Assembly (NCBI GenBank): GCA_946480785.1
Contig: CAMLLD010000062.1
Coordinates: 1-40,333, forward strand
DNA length: 40,333 bases
Direction: 5' to 3'
Origin: an uncultured Blastocatellia bacterium
GTDB taxonomy: Bacteria > Acidobacteriota > Blastocatellia > Pyrinomonadales > Pyrinomonadaceae
The notes under the pieces: model-generated
The model's input: the letters and a program-made list of their open reading frames with translations, nothing else
What the model was told of the DNA's origin: nothing
Databases searched by the model: none
In this document: positions 8,528 to 16,515 of the stretch, piece after piece
Layout of the letters: every line of letters begins with the position of its first letter
Numbering within the stretch: position 1 is the first letter of the stretch
Made by a program: the position numbers and the translations under genes

Positions 8528-9190
8528 ATGCTCGATCTGGATCACCAACTCGATTACTGGAATACCGAAGGCGCGCGCAAGTCGTTTGCGCACCCGCTCA
8601 ACCTGCGACGCATACGCCAGTGGCTGACTGAAGACAGTCTGATCGTCGATTTCGGCTGCGGCTACGGCCGCTGCCTCGGCGAACTGCTGCAGGCGGAATA
8701 CACTGATCTCGTTGGTTTCGATTTCTCCCCCGCGATGATTGAGTCCGCGCGGAAACAGTTTCCCGAGATCGTGTTTGAACAACTCGAATCAGCGTCGCTG
8801 CCGTTGCCGGATGGCTCGGTCGATGCCGTGCTGTTGTTTAGCGTCCTCACGTGTGTGCCGACAGACGAAGGACAACGAGCGATCGTCGCTGAGTTGCGCC
8901 GCGTGTTGAAGCCGGGCGGACTGCTTTACATCAGCGACCTGTGGTTACAGGAAGACGAGCGCAACCTCACGCGCTATGCACGCGACGAACCGAAGTATGG
9001 GACCTACGGAGTTTTCGATCTGCCCGAAGGCGTCACCGTGCGGCATCACGATCCGAAGTGGATCGAAACGCTCACGCGCGACTTTGAAGCGGTCGCTTTG
9101 GACCAGCTCGAAGTCGTGACCATGAACGGGAATCCCGCGAAAGCGTTTCAGTGGTTCGGGCTGAAACCATGCGCGGACCCGAGCTCTTAA
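8528..9190 (+). CDS. Class I SAM-dependent methyltransferase
   Basis: A 220-residue protein with motif I DFGCGYGR (41-48), an acidic post-I loop (GFDFSP, 63-68), and the later LKPGG...ISDLW strand of Methyltransf_11-type enzymes. An open frame extends 24 codons upstream into the divergent gene, but those residues are Arg-rich and lack family similarity, so the ATG at 8528 is preferred. The substrate cannot be read from the sequence. An AraC-type regulator follows 63 bp downstream on the same strand. Confidence 0.9.
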   Translation: MLDLDHQLDYWNTEGARKSFAHPLNLRRIRQWLTEDSLIVDFGCGYGRCLGELLQAEYTDLVGFDFSPAMIESARKQFPEIVFEQLESASLPLPDGSVDAVLLFSVLTCVPTDEGQRAIVAELRRVLKPGGLLYISDLWLQEDERNLTRYARDEPKYGTYGVFDLPEGVTVRHHDPKWIETLTRDFEAVALDQLEVVTMNGNPAKAFQWFGLKPCADPSS

Positions 9191-9253
9191 TTCACGCGAA
9201 CATTCCTGCCGCTGACATCGTAGACCGACTGTCCCTTTCATCCGAGCAGGAAT

Positions 9254-10093
9254 ATGCGCCCGCTACGCTTCGAATCACTGCTGCCGCCGCCTCGTGTCCG
9301 CACGGACCTCTGCACGCTCAAACTGTCTTCGTTGACCTTAACCGAAACTTTGCACGCGCCTCACCTCACGATTCCAACTCACGTTCATCGCACAGCCAGC
9401 GTTTGTTTGTCCCTGAGCGGTGAATCCTACGAGATCATGAACGACACGCGCGTGCTCGTGAATCCCGGCTGTGCGATCATCCGCGGTCCGGAAGTAAAGC
9501 ACGCAAACCAGTACGGCGCGTTACCGCATCGCGGCTTCATGATCGAGCTCGACAACAAGTGGCTCGCGGCGTGTAGCCACTTCGCGCGCGTGTTTGAAGG
9601 CAATCGACTCTACGCCGGTGGCCCGGTGCCCGCGCTCGCCTTGCGCATTTATCACGAGTCGAGAATTAAAGACAGCGTCGCGTCTGTGATCGTCGAAGGG
9701 CTGATGCTGGAATTGCTTGGCCACGCATCGCGATCGCTTGTGCCGACGCCTTTGCGCGCGCCGCGTTGGCTCAGCGACGCGCGCGATCTGCTGCACGGAC
9801 GTTTCAACGATCCGCTCAATCTGGTCGAGATCGCCGACACTGTCGGCGTGCATCCGACGCACCTTGCCCGCACGTTCAAGAAATACTATCGCTCGACTGT
9901 CGGCGAGTACTTGCGCAAACTGCGACTCGAGTGGGCCATGAAACGGTTGTCCGAGAGTGAAGACTCGATCGCTGAGATCGCCACCGCCGCGGGCTTCTAC
10001 GACCAGAGCCACTTCAGTCATCAATTCAAGCAGCACACCGGCTTCACCCCGGCTGAATTTCGCGCCTCGCAGGGCGTCTCAAATAAAAGCTAA
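9254..10093 (+). CDS. AraC-family transcriptional regulator
   Basis: 279 residues. The N-terminal half (about 20-165) is a cupin-like sensing domain with paired histidines near 43-45 and at 83. The C-terminal half has the two helix-turn-helix motifs of AraC/XylS proteins, at about 189-212 (LVEIADTVGVHPTHLARTF) and 238-262 (SIAEIATAAGFYDQSHFSH). It probably binds DNA near its own gene or the neighbouring methyltransferase; the ligand is unknown. The ATG at 9254 is preceded by GAGCAGG. Confidence 0.93.
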   Translation: MRPLRFESLLPPPRVRTDLCTLKLSSLTLTETLHAPHLTIPTHVHRTASVCLSLSGESYEIMNDTRVLVNPGCAIIRGPEVKHANQYGALPHRGFMIELDNKWLAACSHFARVFEGNRLYAGGPVPALALRIYHESRIKDSVASVIVEGLMLELLGHASRSLVPTPLRAPRWLSDARDLLHGRFNDPLNLVEIADTVGVHPTHLARTFKKYYRSTVGEYLRKLRLEWAMKRLSESEDSIAEIATAAGFYDQSHFSHQFKQHTGFTPAEFRASQGVSNKS

Positions 10094-10138
10094 CCACGTA
10101 CACGGCTGCTAGCCTCTTCCAATACGTCTCTACCTGCG

Positions 10139-10178
10139 CCCGGTTATCAATTACGCCATCAGTAATTGGTTTCCCGGG
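10139..10178. promoter_or_regulatory. Imperfect hairpin upstream of the HELGH gene
   Basis: AATTAC (10149-10154) pairs with GTAATT (10162-10167) across a 7-nt loop. CCCGG (10139-10143) can pair with CCGGG (10174-10178) outside an internal bulge. It ends 9 bp before the downstream ATG and overlaps the position of its ribosome binding site. It may be a leader structure; there is no T-run for termination. Confidence 0.3.
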
Positions 10179-10186
10179 GGTAAGAA

Positions 10187-10828
10187 ATGTCGCTTTGGAC
10201 CAGCGGTTTGCTAATTATTCTGTTGTTACTACCGGTGCAGTTGCCGATGCAGGACATGAAAGGTGAGATCAGGACAGCCGCGCCTGAAGAAGTGGTCGCC
10301 GCTTCCGAGGCCCGTCCGCAGCCGCTCGTGTTCTCACACAAGGATTGGGAACTGACGCAGGCCTACGCGGACGTTTTTAAGATTCTGAGCGACGAAAACT
10401 CGTGCAGCGAGTTCTACGGTGGACCACGCAAGGCCACGACCGTACTCAACGGTTTCGTGCCACTCGTACAATCGCACCGGCTGCTCAAAGAACTCTCGTT
10501 TGAGATGACGGGCAGGCCACGAATAATTCACAACCCCATCACCCGATTATCGTATCGACTGTTCGACAAAGCCGTCGTCAACAGCGATGGCTCGTTCTAT
10601 CGTCGAAGGCTGGACTCGTTGCGCCGCTTCCCGGCCGATGTCGGCAGTTTTCAGCCGGGCACGCGCCAGGCGCGAGCTTTGATCCTGTTACACGAATTGG
10701 GCCACCTGATGGAAGGCGACGACGGCGCGTATCTCCTTCCCGACGACGGCCACGACGGCGCACTCAGCAACCGCAATACGCTCATGGTCCAACACGCCTG
10801 TCGCCTGCAATTAGAAACTCTGAAGTAA
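10187..10828 (+). CDS. Membrane-anchored protein with HExxH motif
   Basis: 213 residues with an N-terminal hydrophobic segment (about 6-20) that is a signal peptide or anchor. The zinc-metalloprotease-type motif HELGH lies at 169-173 in ALILLHELGHLMEG. The third zinc ligand is not obvious; Asp/Glu/His residues follow at 176-189 and His203. The rest (about 45-160) matches no family I recognise. The motif fits a small peptidase, but a short HExxH can occur by chance, so activity is inferred only. The stop is 3 bp from the end of the convergent cytochrome fusion gene. Confidence 0.75.
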   Translation: MSLWTSGLLIILLLLPVQLPMQDMKGEIRTAAPEEVVAASEARPQPLVFSHKDWELTQAYADVFKILSDENSCSEFYGGPRKATTVLNGFVPLVQSHRLLKELSFEMTGRPRIIHNPITRLSYRLFDKAVVNSDGSFYRRRLDSLRRFPADVGSFQPGTRQARALILLHELGHLMEGDDGAYLLPDDGHDGALSNRNTLMVQHACRLQLETLK

Positions 10829-10831
10829 GTG

Positions 10832-12463
10832 TTAGTTTGAGCTCGCGGGGATCCAGCCGCTCGTCGAGACGAATTCTTTCTTGTCGGCGTTGATGGTGAT
10901 GACGTAGGCGCCTGAGGCGCCGACGCGTCGATTTGGACCGAAGATCAGTTTCGGCGTCAGGCCGGTATCATAGTCGTAGAGACCTTCGAGAGCGGTGATT
11001 AGTTGTTCGCGGCTCAAGTCTGCTCCCGCGCGCTTCAAGCCTTCGACGAACGTTTTCGCGGCAGCGAGAGCTGCCAGTTGCGCGGCGGCGTGTTTCGGCG
11101 AAAGCTTGTACTTCTCGACGAGACTGCGATATTCGGTTGCGCCCTCGGGCGATATGTCGGCGGGCACGGTGGGAAACGCGAGAAAGACTTTTTTCGTGAA
11201 CGCCGAAGGGAGATTCGCGGCGAGCGTTTGCGACGACAGGACACCGAGCGAGAGAATGTACGGCGACCACTGCAACGCGTTTGCCGCCGTCGCGAATTTT
11301 TCGATGTCTGTGCCCGCGCCGAACACAAACACCGCGGCAGTGTTGTCGGTTTTTAGTTGCTGTGCGGTTTTGCTCGCATCGAAAGTTTCAGACGAGTAGG
11401 GAATCTTCACTACGTCAGTCCAGCCGATTTCCTTCGCGTGCGCGATGACAGCGTCGGCCGCTGCTGCGGCCAGCTCACCGTTCGGAACCAGTAGCACGAC
11501 GTGTTGTTTCTTTATCTCCAACTGCTGGTCGGCATAATTCACCAGCGCGATCGCTTGCTCGCTCACTCCCGGCAGCAGGTAGAAAACGTAACGATTCGGT
11601 GGATGCTCGATCTGCGGCAGTAACGTCGCGGGCCCGACGAAAGGAATCTCTTCGTCGCGCGCAAACTGCGCTAACTGTTTGTCGGCGCCGGCGCTGATGC
11701 CGGCGATGAACGCAAACAGTTGATTCTGACTCGCGAGCGCGCGCAGGCCGGCGGCGACCTCAGTGGTAGCAGCATCGGTGAAATGAAGTTTGATCTTGCG
11801 GTTGTAGATGCCACCGTGTGAGTTCAGCTCGTCGAAGTATGCCGTCAACGCCTGGCGGATCGATTGGCCCGTTTCCGCGAGCGCCGTGTTCGTCGGCAAC
11901 GGCACGCCCACGTCGATACTCTCCGCAGTCACGCCCGGATCGCGATCGAACTCGAGCCGCTTGATATACGCGATGAGGTCGTTCATGTCTTCGATCGACA
12001 TGTGATAGCGTGGCATCGCGACGACCATCGTATTACCGGACGGATCGACGCCGCGCACGACCGCGCTCGCAAACGATGACTCGGTAAATGGTCCGTGTTT
12101 GCGACCCGTCGGATGCGTATGGCCGTACGGCTTGATCAGGTTCGACCACGTGAGATTTCCCGCGGTGACGCCGCCCTCTGTCTTGCCTTCGCCGCGGCGG
12201 CCGTGACAACCCGCACACGGAACGGTGGTCGCAGGCACGTCGAGATCGTTGACGACCGCCGTTATCTCGCGTTTGCTCGCACTCTCGCCGCGCAGGAAGA
12301 GCGCGCGGCCGCGTCGTTCGGCTGGTGTCAACGGGCGCGACTCCGACGAGGCATCGACGGTTGTTTTTGGCGGTGGATTTTGACCAAACGCGAGTGATGC
12401 GACGCAGAACGCCGCCAGCAGAGAGCACGCGATTGCAATGATGTTGAGTTTTCTAAAGCGCAT
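10832..12463 (-). CDS. Cytochrome c / periplasmic ligand-binding protein fusion
   Basis: 543 residues. A Sec signal peptide (about 1-27) is followed by a monohaem cytochrome c domain (about 45-172) with C83-A-G-C86-H87 and candidate axial Met150 or Met155 (VAMPRYHM). From about 183 to 540 it is a type-1 periplasmic binding protein of the Leu/Ile/Val class (ABC transporter substrate-binding or receptor fold), with typical segments such as FAFIGP-like FIAGISAG and FVGPATLL. No permease or ATPase genes are adjacent, so a sensor or an electron-transfer-coupled binding role is more likely than classic import. It is divergent from the ECF sigma operon with a 103-bp gap. Confidence 0.88.
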   Translation of the reverse strand: MRFRKLNIIAIACSLLAAFCVASLAFGQNPPPKTTVDASSESRPLTPAERRGRALFLRGESASKREITAVVNDLDVPATTVPCAGCHGRRGEGKTEGGVTAGNLTWSNLIKPYGHTHPTGRKHGPFTESSFASAVVRGVDPSGNTMVVAMPRYHMSIEDMNDLIAYIKRLEFDRDPGVTAESIDVGVPLPTNTALAETGQSIRQALTAYFDELNSHGGIYNRKIKLHFTDAATTEVAAGLRALASQNQLFAFIAGISAGADKQLAQFARDEEIPFVGPATLLPQIEHPPNRYVFYLLPGVSEQAIALVNYADQQLEIKKQHVVLLVPNGELAAAAADAVIAHAKEIGWTDVVKIPYSSETFDASKTAQQLKTDNTAAVFVFGAGTDIEKFATAANALQWSPYILSLGVLSSQTLAANLPSAFTKKVFLAFPTVPADISPEGATEYRSLVEKYKLSPKHAAAQLAALAAAKTFVEGLKRAGADLSREQLITALEGLYDYDTGLTPKLIFGPNRRVGASGAYVITINADKKEFVSTSGWIPASSN

Positions 12464-12566
12464 GAGTTGAGAAAACTAAGTTACGACATTACGCGCGGAT
12501 CGGCTAGTCTTCACGCCTGACAATTTGTTTCGAACCTAATCTCAAAACCGCGGGTCATATAAATGC

Positions 12567-13127
12567 ATGGCCGATGAGGCAGCATCGCAGCGCGAAAGCT
12601 GGTGGGTGTTGCAGGCGCAGTCCGGCAGCCACGAGGCTCTCAACGAGCTCTTCAGAAGTGTGCAGGAGCCGCTGTTTCGCTATGTCGTCACTCTCGTCCG
12701 CGACCAGCACCTGGCTGAAGACATCCTGCAGGAAGTCTTCATGCGCATTTACCGGAAGCTGCGCTGGCTGCGCGAACCGCAGGCGTTTCGGGCGTGGAGT
12801 TATCAGATCGCTTCGCGGGAAGCGTTTCGCTATTTGCATCGTGAGCGGCGTTGGACGGACCAGGTGCGTGACGAAGCAGTATTGGCGCACGTGCCGGCCG
12901 CCGAGACTGACAGTGAATTTTCGCGCGAGCTGATCGCGAGTTTGCCACAGTTGGTTAGTGATCTGCCGCCGGCGAGCCGGGCCGTGGTGGTGTTGTTCTA
13001 CTTGCACGAGCTATCGCTCGTTGAGACAGCGGCGGTGTTGGATATTCCGGTCGGCACGGCGAAATCGAGGTTGGCTTATGGTCTCAGGTGTCTGCGCCAG
13101 AGTTTTGAGAAGGGAGAGATGAGATGA
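12567..13127 (+). CDS. ECF-family RNA polymerase sigma factor
   Basis: 186 residues with sigma region 2 at about 25-95 (AEDILQEVFMRIYRKLRWL, then FRAWSYQIASREAFRYLHRERR) and region 4 at about 130-180 (LPPASRAVVVLFYLHELSL ... IPVGTAKSRLAYGLRCLR). The length is normal for a group-4 sigma factor. It heads a three-gene unit: its stop codon overlaps the ATG of a 26-residue membrane peptide, and a 93-residue membrane protein follows. No canonical zinc-type anti-sigma factor is adjacent, so control probably runs through the small membrane proteins or another locus. Confidence 0.94.
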   Translation: MADEAASQRESWWVLQAQSGSHEALNELFRSVQEPLFRYVVTLVRDQHLAEDILQEVFMRIYRKLRWLREPQAFRAWSYQIASREAFRYLHRERRWTDQVRDEAVLAHVPAAETDSEFSRELIASLPQLVSDLPPASRAVVVLFYLHELSLVETAAVLDIPVGTAKSRLAYGLRCLRQSFEKGEMR

Positions 13128-13204
13128 AACGAATATTGATCGTACTTGCGGTGATCGAGTTTATCGCGATGGTGTTTGGTGTCTTTTCGGTGGTTCATAA
13201 ATAA
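13124..13204 (+). CDS. 26-residue single-span membrane peptide
   Basis: The ATG at 13124 overlaps the sigma-factor stop (ATGA), a typical translational-coupling arrangement. The peptide is MKR followed by an unbroken hydrophobic helix (about 4-23) and a short VVHK end. It stops at 13202-13204, immediately before AGGGAGGG, the ribosome binding site of the next gene. It is too short for domain assignment. Position and coupling make a real small protein likely, perhaps a membrane tether or modulator of the sigma factor; this role is inference. Confidence 0.6.
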   Translation: MKRILIVLAVIEFIAMVFGVFSVVHK

Positions 13205-13218
13205 GGGAGGGAATTACG

Positions 13219-13500
13219 ATGGCCCAGAAGGTAGATCTTGATAGCGTGCGAGCCGCGGCGCTGGCGCGTATCGATCGCAGCGAACGCAACTTCAAACTGG
13301 CTTTCGTCGGCGCGGTGATCGTGGAGAGCGCATTCATCGTGAGCTTTTTGCTGCTCGCCGACTTTTCGAATCGCTTGCACGTGTTGCTGCTGATCTCGAC
13401 CGTGAGTTGTTACTCGATCGTCGTGCTCGGCCTCGTGGCGTTAGGCACGCACATCAACCGCGGCATCGCGCGGATTTTGAAAGCGGTTGAGTTGTCGTGA
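13219..13500 (+). CDS. Small two-TM membrane protein of the sigma operon
   Basis: 93 residues: a charged N-terminal helix (1-26, VDLDSVRAAALARIDRSER), then two membrane helices (about 27-48 and 53-78), ending in a short amphipathic tail. The start at 13219 has a strong AGGGAGGG site. It is third in the ECF sigma unit. Small membrane proteins of this shape accompany ECF sigma factors in Acidobacteriota in my recollection, but it has no anti-sigma motif that I can see. Confidence 0.85.
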   Translation: MAQKVDLDSVRAAALARIDRSERNFKLAFVGAVIVESAFIVSFLLLADFSNRLHVLLLISTVSCYSIVVLGLVALGTHINRGIARILKAVELS

Positions 13501-13507
13501 GTTTTGG

Positions 13508-14983
13508 TTACGCTCCTCCTTTGCGGCGGATCGAATAGAGACGGTGTTCGGTGCGGATCAGCAGACGCTCACCGACGAGCGCGGGCGACGCGAGTGAGAA
13601 ATCGTCGAGATTGTTGACGCCTAATAACTTGAACTCGTCGCCGGTAGAGACGACGAATGTTTGGCCTTCTTCGCTGAGACAGAAGAGTTTGCCGTTGTAG
13701 GCCCAAGGCGAAGTGGTGAAGGCCGTGGCGGCGGGATCGATACGGGTTTTGTAAGTCTGCTTGCCGGTCTTCGCGTCGTAACGGTTCAGGATGCCGGTTT
13801 CGGTGAGCGTGTAGATCGCTCCGTCGTAAGCGACTGACGATGGCAGATAAGTTCCACCACGCGGTTGCGACCAGACGACGTAATCGTTTGATGTCTGGTC
13901 CTCTTTCAATGTGATGTCGCCGGAGGCGCCGGGTTTGATCGCAAACAGGGGGCGTCCGCGGCCGCCGTTGATATAGAGCAGACCTTCGTAAGCGAAGGGC
14001 GTCGGCACCGGCGTGATTGCTGTTCCAGACATCCGCCACAATTCTTTGCCTTTGAGGTCGTAACTCACCACCGTCTGCGGTCCAAGCGTGATGATTTCTG
14101 TTCGCAGCGAGTGTTGCCAAATGAACGGCGTGGCCCAGCCCGATCGTTGGCGCGGCGGGTCGTTGCTGCCGAGATCTCGCTCCGTGCGCCAGACTTGTTT
14201 GCCCGTTTGCTTATCGTAAGCGGCGACGTACTGCTGCTTCTGGTTGTCGCATAAAACGATGAGCAGATTGCCGGCGAGTGCGGGCGAACTGCCGGTGCCG
14301 AGATCGAGATAGATTGGGTTTGCTTCGACCGGAGTGGTCCAGGTGATGTTGCCTTTCAGGTCAAACGCCCACAAGCCGAGATTGGCGACGAACACGTAAA
14401 TGTTTTTTCCGTCGGTGACGGGTGTCTCGGAAACGAAGCTGTTTTTGCGATGACGCCCGCCCGGTGGATGGCCCGTGTAAAACTCTTTCTTCCATTCGAC
14501 ATTGCCGGACTTGAGATCGAGTCGATAGAGCAGGTAGTGGACGCTCACTTCATTCGGCAGTTCGAGGTCGCGCTCCGTTAAGCGCTTCATGATTTCCTCG
14601 CCTGACAATCCTTGCTTTTGCAGTTCGGCGACGTACTCGTTGCTGTATTCAGTGCCGGCCTGGGGCTGCTTCGATTTGCCGTCGGTGGTGACGGTCGTCA
14701 GGTAGACCTTGCCGCCGGTGACGATTGGCGAAGACCAGCCGCGTCCCGGAATCTCCTGCGCCCACTCCACGTTTTCCGTCTTGGACCAGTGTTCGGCGAG
14801 TTGTGCGTGAGTGCCGACCGGGTTCGACTGCGGGCCACGAAACTGCGGCCACGCGTTGTCTTGGGCGCGCACCATCAATGGCATCGTTAGCAGCGCGCAC
14901 ACGAACGCTGCGGCGCGCAAAGCAGTGCCCGAAAAAATATATGCTCGGCAAAATTTTTGTAGTCTGGGAGATTGTGTAGTCAT
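13508..14983 (-). CDS. Exported PQQ-like beta-propeller protein
   Basis: About 491 residues from the ATG at 14983; a GTG three codons upstream at 14992 is possible. After a hydrophobic export signal (about 20-40) come repeated beta-propeller blades of the PQQ/BamB type, recognisable by short units such as GNVEWKKEF, GKQVWRTE, GKELWRMSG and GKQTYKTR, plus the opening WPQFRGPQ typical of planctomycete and acidobacterial PQQ-like proteins. There is no cytochrome domain and no clear dehydrogenase active site, so a scaffold or binding role is as likely as catalysis. It is convergent with the sigma operon (7-bp gap). Confidence 0.88.
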   Translation of the reverse strand: MTTQSPRLQKFCRAYIFSGTALRAAAFVCALLTMPLMVRAQDNAWPQFRGPQSNPVGTHAQLAEHWSKTENVEWAQEIPGRGWSSPIVTGGKVYLTTVTTDGKSKQPQAGTEYSNEYVAELQKQGLSGEEIMKRLTERDLELPNEVSVHYLLYRLDLKSGNVEWKKEFYTGHPPGGRHRKNSFVSETPVTDGKNIYVFVANLGLWAFDLKGNITWTTPVEANPIYLDLGTGSSPALAGNLLIVLCDNQKQQYVAAYDKQTGKQVWRTERDLGSNDPPRQRSGWATPFIWQHSLRTEIITLGPQTVVSYDLKGKELWRMSGTAITPVPTPFAYEGLLYINGGRGRPLFAIKPGASGDITLKEDQTSNDYVVWSQPRGGTYLPSSVAYDGAIYTLTETGILNRYDAKTGKQTYKTRIDPAATAFTTSPWAYNGKLFCLSEEGQTFVVSTGDEFKLLGVNNLDDFSLASPALVGERLLIRTEHRLYSIRRKGGA

Positions 14984-15076
14984 CGTGATCACGTAGCTTG
15001 TTCAGGTTGAGACGGCTGTTCGAACAGATTGTCGCATACTACGGGTGTCGCGCGAGATTTGTTTCGGCGTTGGGTA

Positions 15077-15082
15077 TATAAT
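15077..15082 (+). promoter_or_regulatory. Consensus -10 element (TATAAT)
   Basis: A perfect TATAAT lies 73 bp upstream of the NTR-like gene. No good -35 hexamer is found 16-18 bp upstream. Transcription from it would begin near 15089, so the message would start with the 23-bp repeats. Confidence 0.45.
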
Positions 15083-15087
15083 GCGCG

Positions 15088-15153
15088 CCTCACCGGGAAT
15101 CCGATGTCCTCCTCACTGGGAATCCAATGTGCTCCTCACGGGGAGTGAATTGA
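15088..15153 (+). repeat. 3 x 23-bp tandem repeat in a 5' leader
   Basis: Units at 15088-15110, 15111-15133 and 15134-15153 (partial) share CCTCAC(C/T/G)GGGA(A/G)T. The third unit contains the GGGGAG ribosome binding site of the gene at 15155. CTCC (15132-15135) can pair with GGAG (15142-15145), and CCTCCT at 15108-15113 is another anti-Shine-Dalgarno-like sequence. This could sequester the ribosome binding site. Confidence 0.7.
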
Positions 15154-15154
15154 A

Positions 15155-15694
15155 ATGCGGTTAGCTCTATTTCCGACGACTCTTTTGTTGATGCTGGTGG
15201 CCAGCGAGACTGCGCTGGCGTGTAACTGTCTTCCGCTATCGCCGGTGGAGAGTTCTAACAACGCCGATGTTGTATTTGAAGGTGAGCTGGTTCGCACCTA
15301 CAGCTTACCGTTGAGCTCGCGCTTCGCCTATGCCTCCACGTTCAAGGTGACGAGATCTTTGAAAGGGTCCACGGGAGCGTTCGTCGCCATTTTCGCCGAT
15401 GGCAATGAATGTGACGCCGCGTTTGAACCCGGTTTCGTTTATCGTGTGTATGCGAAAGATGGCGATGGCACGCTCACGAGCGGAGCGTGCGCCGGCAACT
15501 CGATTGTAGGCGCTGCGAACAATGTAGGCGGTGCGAACAATGGGCAGGGGGTGTTTGTGTTGCGGACTTTCGCGTATTCCCCGCCCGCTTATTGGCGGAG
15601 CTTCCTGATGAGTACTTTGCAGATTTGTGGGCTTGGTGTGTTGTTGGGCTCGGGCGTTTTTGTGTGGCGCAGGTATTTTATGAAGTTAACGTGA
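15155..15694 (+). CDS. Exported NTR/TIMP-like protein
   Basis: 179 residues. A Sec signal peptide ends at about residue 22, so the mature protein begins C-N-C, as in TIMP/NTR-type OB-fold domains where the N-terminal cysteine is structural. The segment 30-135 has the matching features ADVVFEGELV, a strand-rich core, FEPGFVYRVYA and later cysteines (NEC, GAC) for disulphides. A C-terminal hydrophobic helix (about 150-172) with a WRRYF tail suggests anchoring to the inner membrane, mature domain outside. A protease-inhibitor or adhesion role is only suggested by the fold. The ATG at 15155 follows GGGGAG within a tandem repeat. The 3' end overlaps the convergent gene at 15589-15993. Confidence 0.82.
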   Translation: MRLALFPTTLLLMLVASETALACNCLPLSPVESSNNADVVFEGELVRTYSLPLSSRFAYASTFKVTRSLKGSTGAFVAIFADGNECDAAFEPGFVYRVYAKDGDGTLTSGACAGNSIVGAANNVGGANNGQGVFVLRTFAYSPPAYWRSFLMSTLQICGLGVLLGSGVFVWRRYFMKLT

Positions 15695-15993
15695 AGAGGG
15701 GCGTGGTTTGGGTTGGGTTTTGTTGTTTTAGTGGTTTTGGTCGTCTTCGCTTTTGTGCTTTTCGCTTCAGTGCTCTGCACCTTTGTGCTAGTCGCCTTTG
15801 TCCCCTTCAGCTTTGTGCTCTGCGCTTTTGTCTCCGCTCGCTTCCGCTTGGTCAGATCAACAATCTTCCCGTTTTCGACTACATAAACAGGCGTTCCGGT
15901 TTTCAACCCCATCTCCAGCGCCCGTCGTCCCGCGCGCCGCAACGCACGCGTGATGTCCTGCGTCTCGCGCGAATGTGAACTAGGCGGCTTCAT
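15589..15993 (-). CDS. Small protein with Lys/Thr/Ser-rich repeat tail
   Basis: 134 residues. The first ~50 are a compact basic domain (ITRALRRAGRRALEMGLKTG, then TPVYVVENGKIVDLTKR) like small conserved bacterial proteins that I cannot name. Residues about 52-95 are a degenerate repeat of (S/T)TK-x-(K/Q). The last ~35 residues are read antisense to the end of the NTR-like gene and are unlikely to be conserved. The N-terminal domain supports a real gene; the repeat tail may have expanded into the neighbour. It sits at the edge of the toxin-antitoxin patch. Confidence 0.55.
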   Translation of the reverse strand: MKPPSSHSRETQDITRALRRAGRRALEMGLKTGTPVYVVENGKIVDLTKRKRAETKAQSTKLKGTKATSTKVQSTEAKSTKAKTTKTTKTTKPNPNHAPLHVNFIKYLRHTKTPEPNNTPSPQICKVLIRKLRQ

Positions 15994-16024
15994 CGGATTG
16001 GCTCAGTGTGCAAGCGCATGGCGA

Positions 16025-16429
16025 TCACTTGAAGTCCCACTTGCGGAGCGTGCCGTCGCGGCGGCAGACGGACAGAGGGCGTGCTTGCGCGCTTTCGATT
16101 TTGACCACTTGCTTGTTTGAGTGGTCCACCTGCACGCGCAGACAGGCGCAACCGTAGCCATAGTGTACGTTCGTTTCGACCCACTCCTTTGGAGGAAACT
16201 CCGGCCAGTCTCCTTCAGCCTGATAACCACCCTGCACGGAGATGATCCACTCATCATCTCGATCGTAAAGCGACGCATTCGCCGGCGTCGGATTACTAAA
16301 CCACCCACAACGCATCTCAGCCTTCTCGCTCGTCGCCGTCTCCCGCGCTCGCGGCTCTGCGCTTACGAAGGTGAGTGCTAGCAGCAGACAGGTCGCGAAC
16401 ATTAACCATTTCGCTGGTCGTGTAAACAT
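16025..16429 (-). CDS. Exported protein, DUF4087-like
   Basis: 134 residues from ATG at 16429, giving the signal peptide MFTRPAKWLMFATCLLLALT...SAEP. The open frame extends 23 codons further upstream but without a secretion signal at its start, so the internal ATG is preferred. The mature part has MRCGWFSNPTPAN, then DRDDEWIISVQGG and YGYGCACLRV, the pattern I associate with DUF4087. Paired cysteines suggest disulphides in the periplasm. Function unknown. Confidence 0.78.
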   Translation of the reverse strand: MFTRPAKWLMFATCLLLALTFVSAEPRARETATSEKAEMRCGWFSNPTPANASLYDRDDEWIISVQGGYQAEGDWPEFPPKEWVETNVHYGYGCACLRVQVDHSNKQVVKIESAQARPLSVCRRDGTLRKWDFK

Positions 16430-16515
16430 GGGCGCCAGTATACGACAGAGCCAGCGATCTTCGGGAAGATTGTTCGTTGTTGCGCCGTCATGCCACATAA
16501 AGCATAATCACGTCA

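Noticed and set aside
10187..10828. Calling the HELGH protein a named peptidase
   Set aside because: Only the HExxH motif is visible; no family context or third ligand is clear.
12532..12560. ECF-type autoregulatory promoter (GAACC ... GGTCA) before the sigma gene
   Set aside because: Weak match and it would start transcription almost at the ATG.
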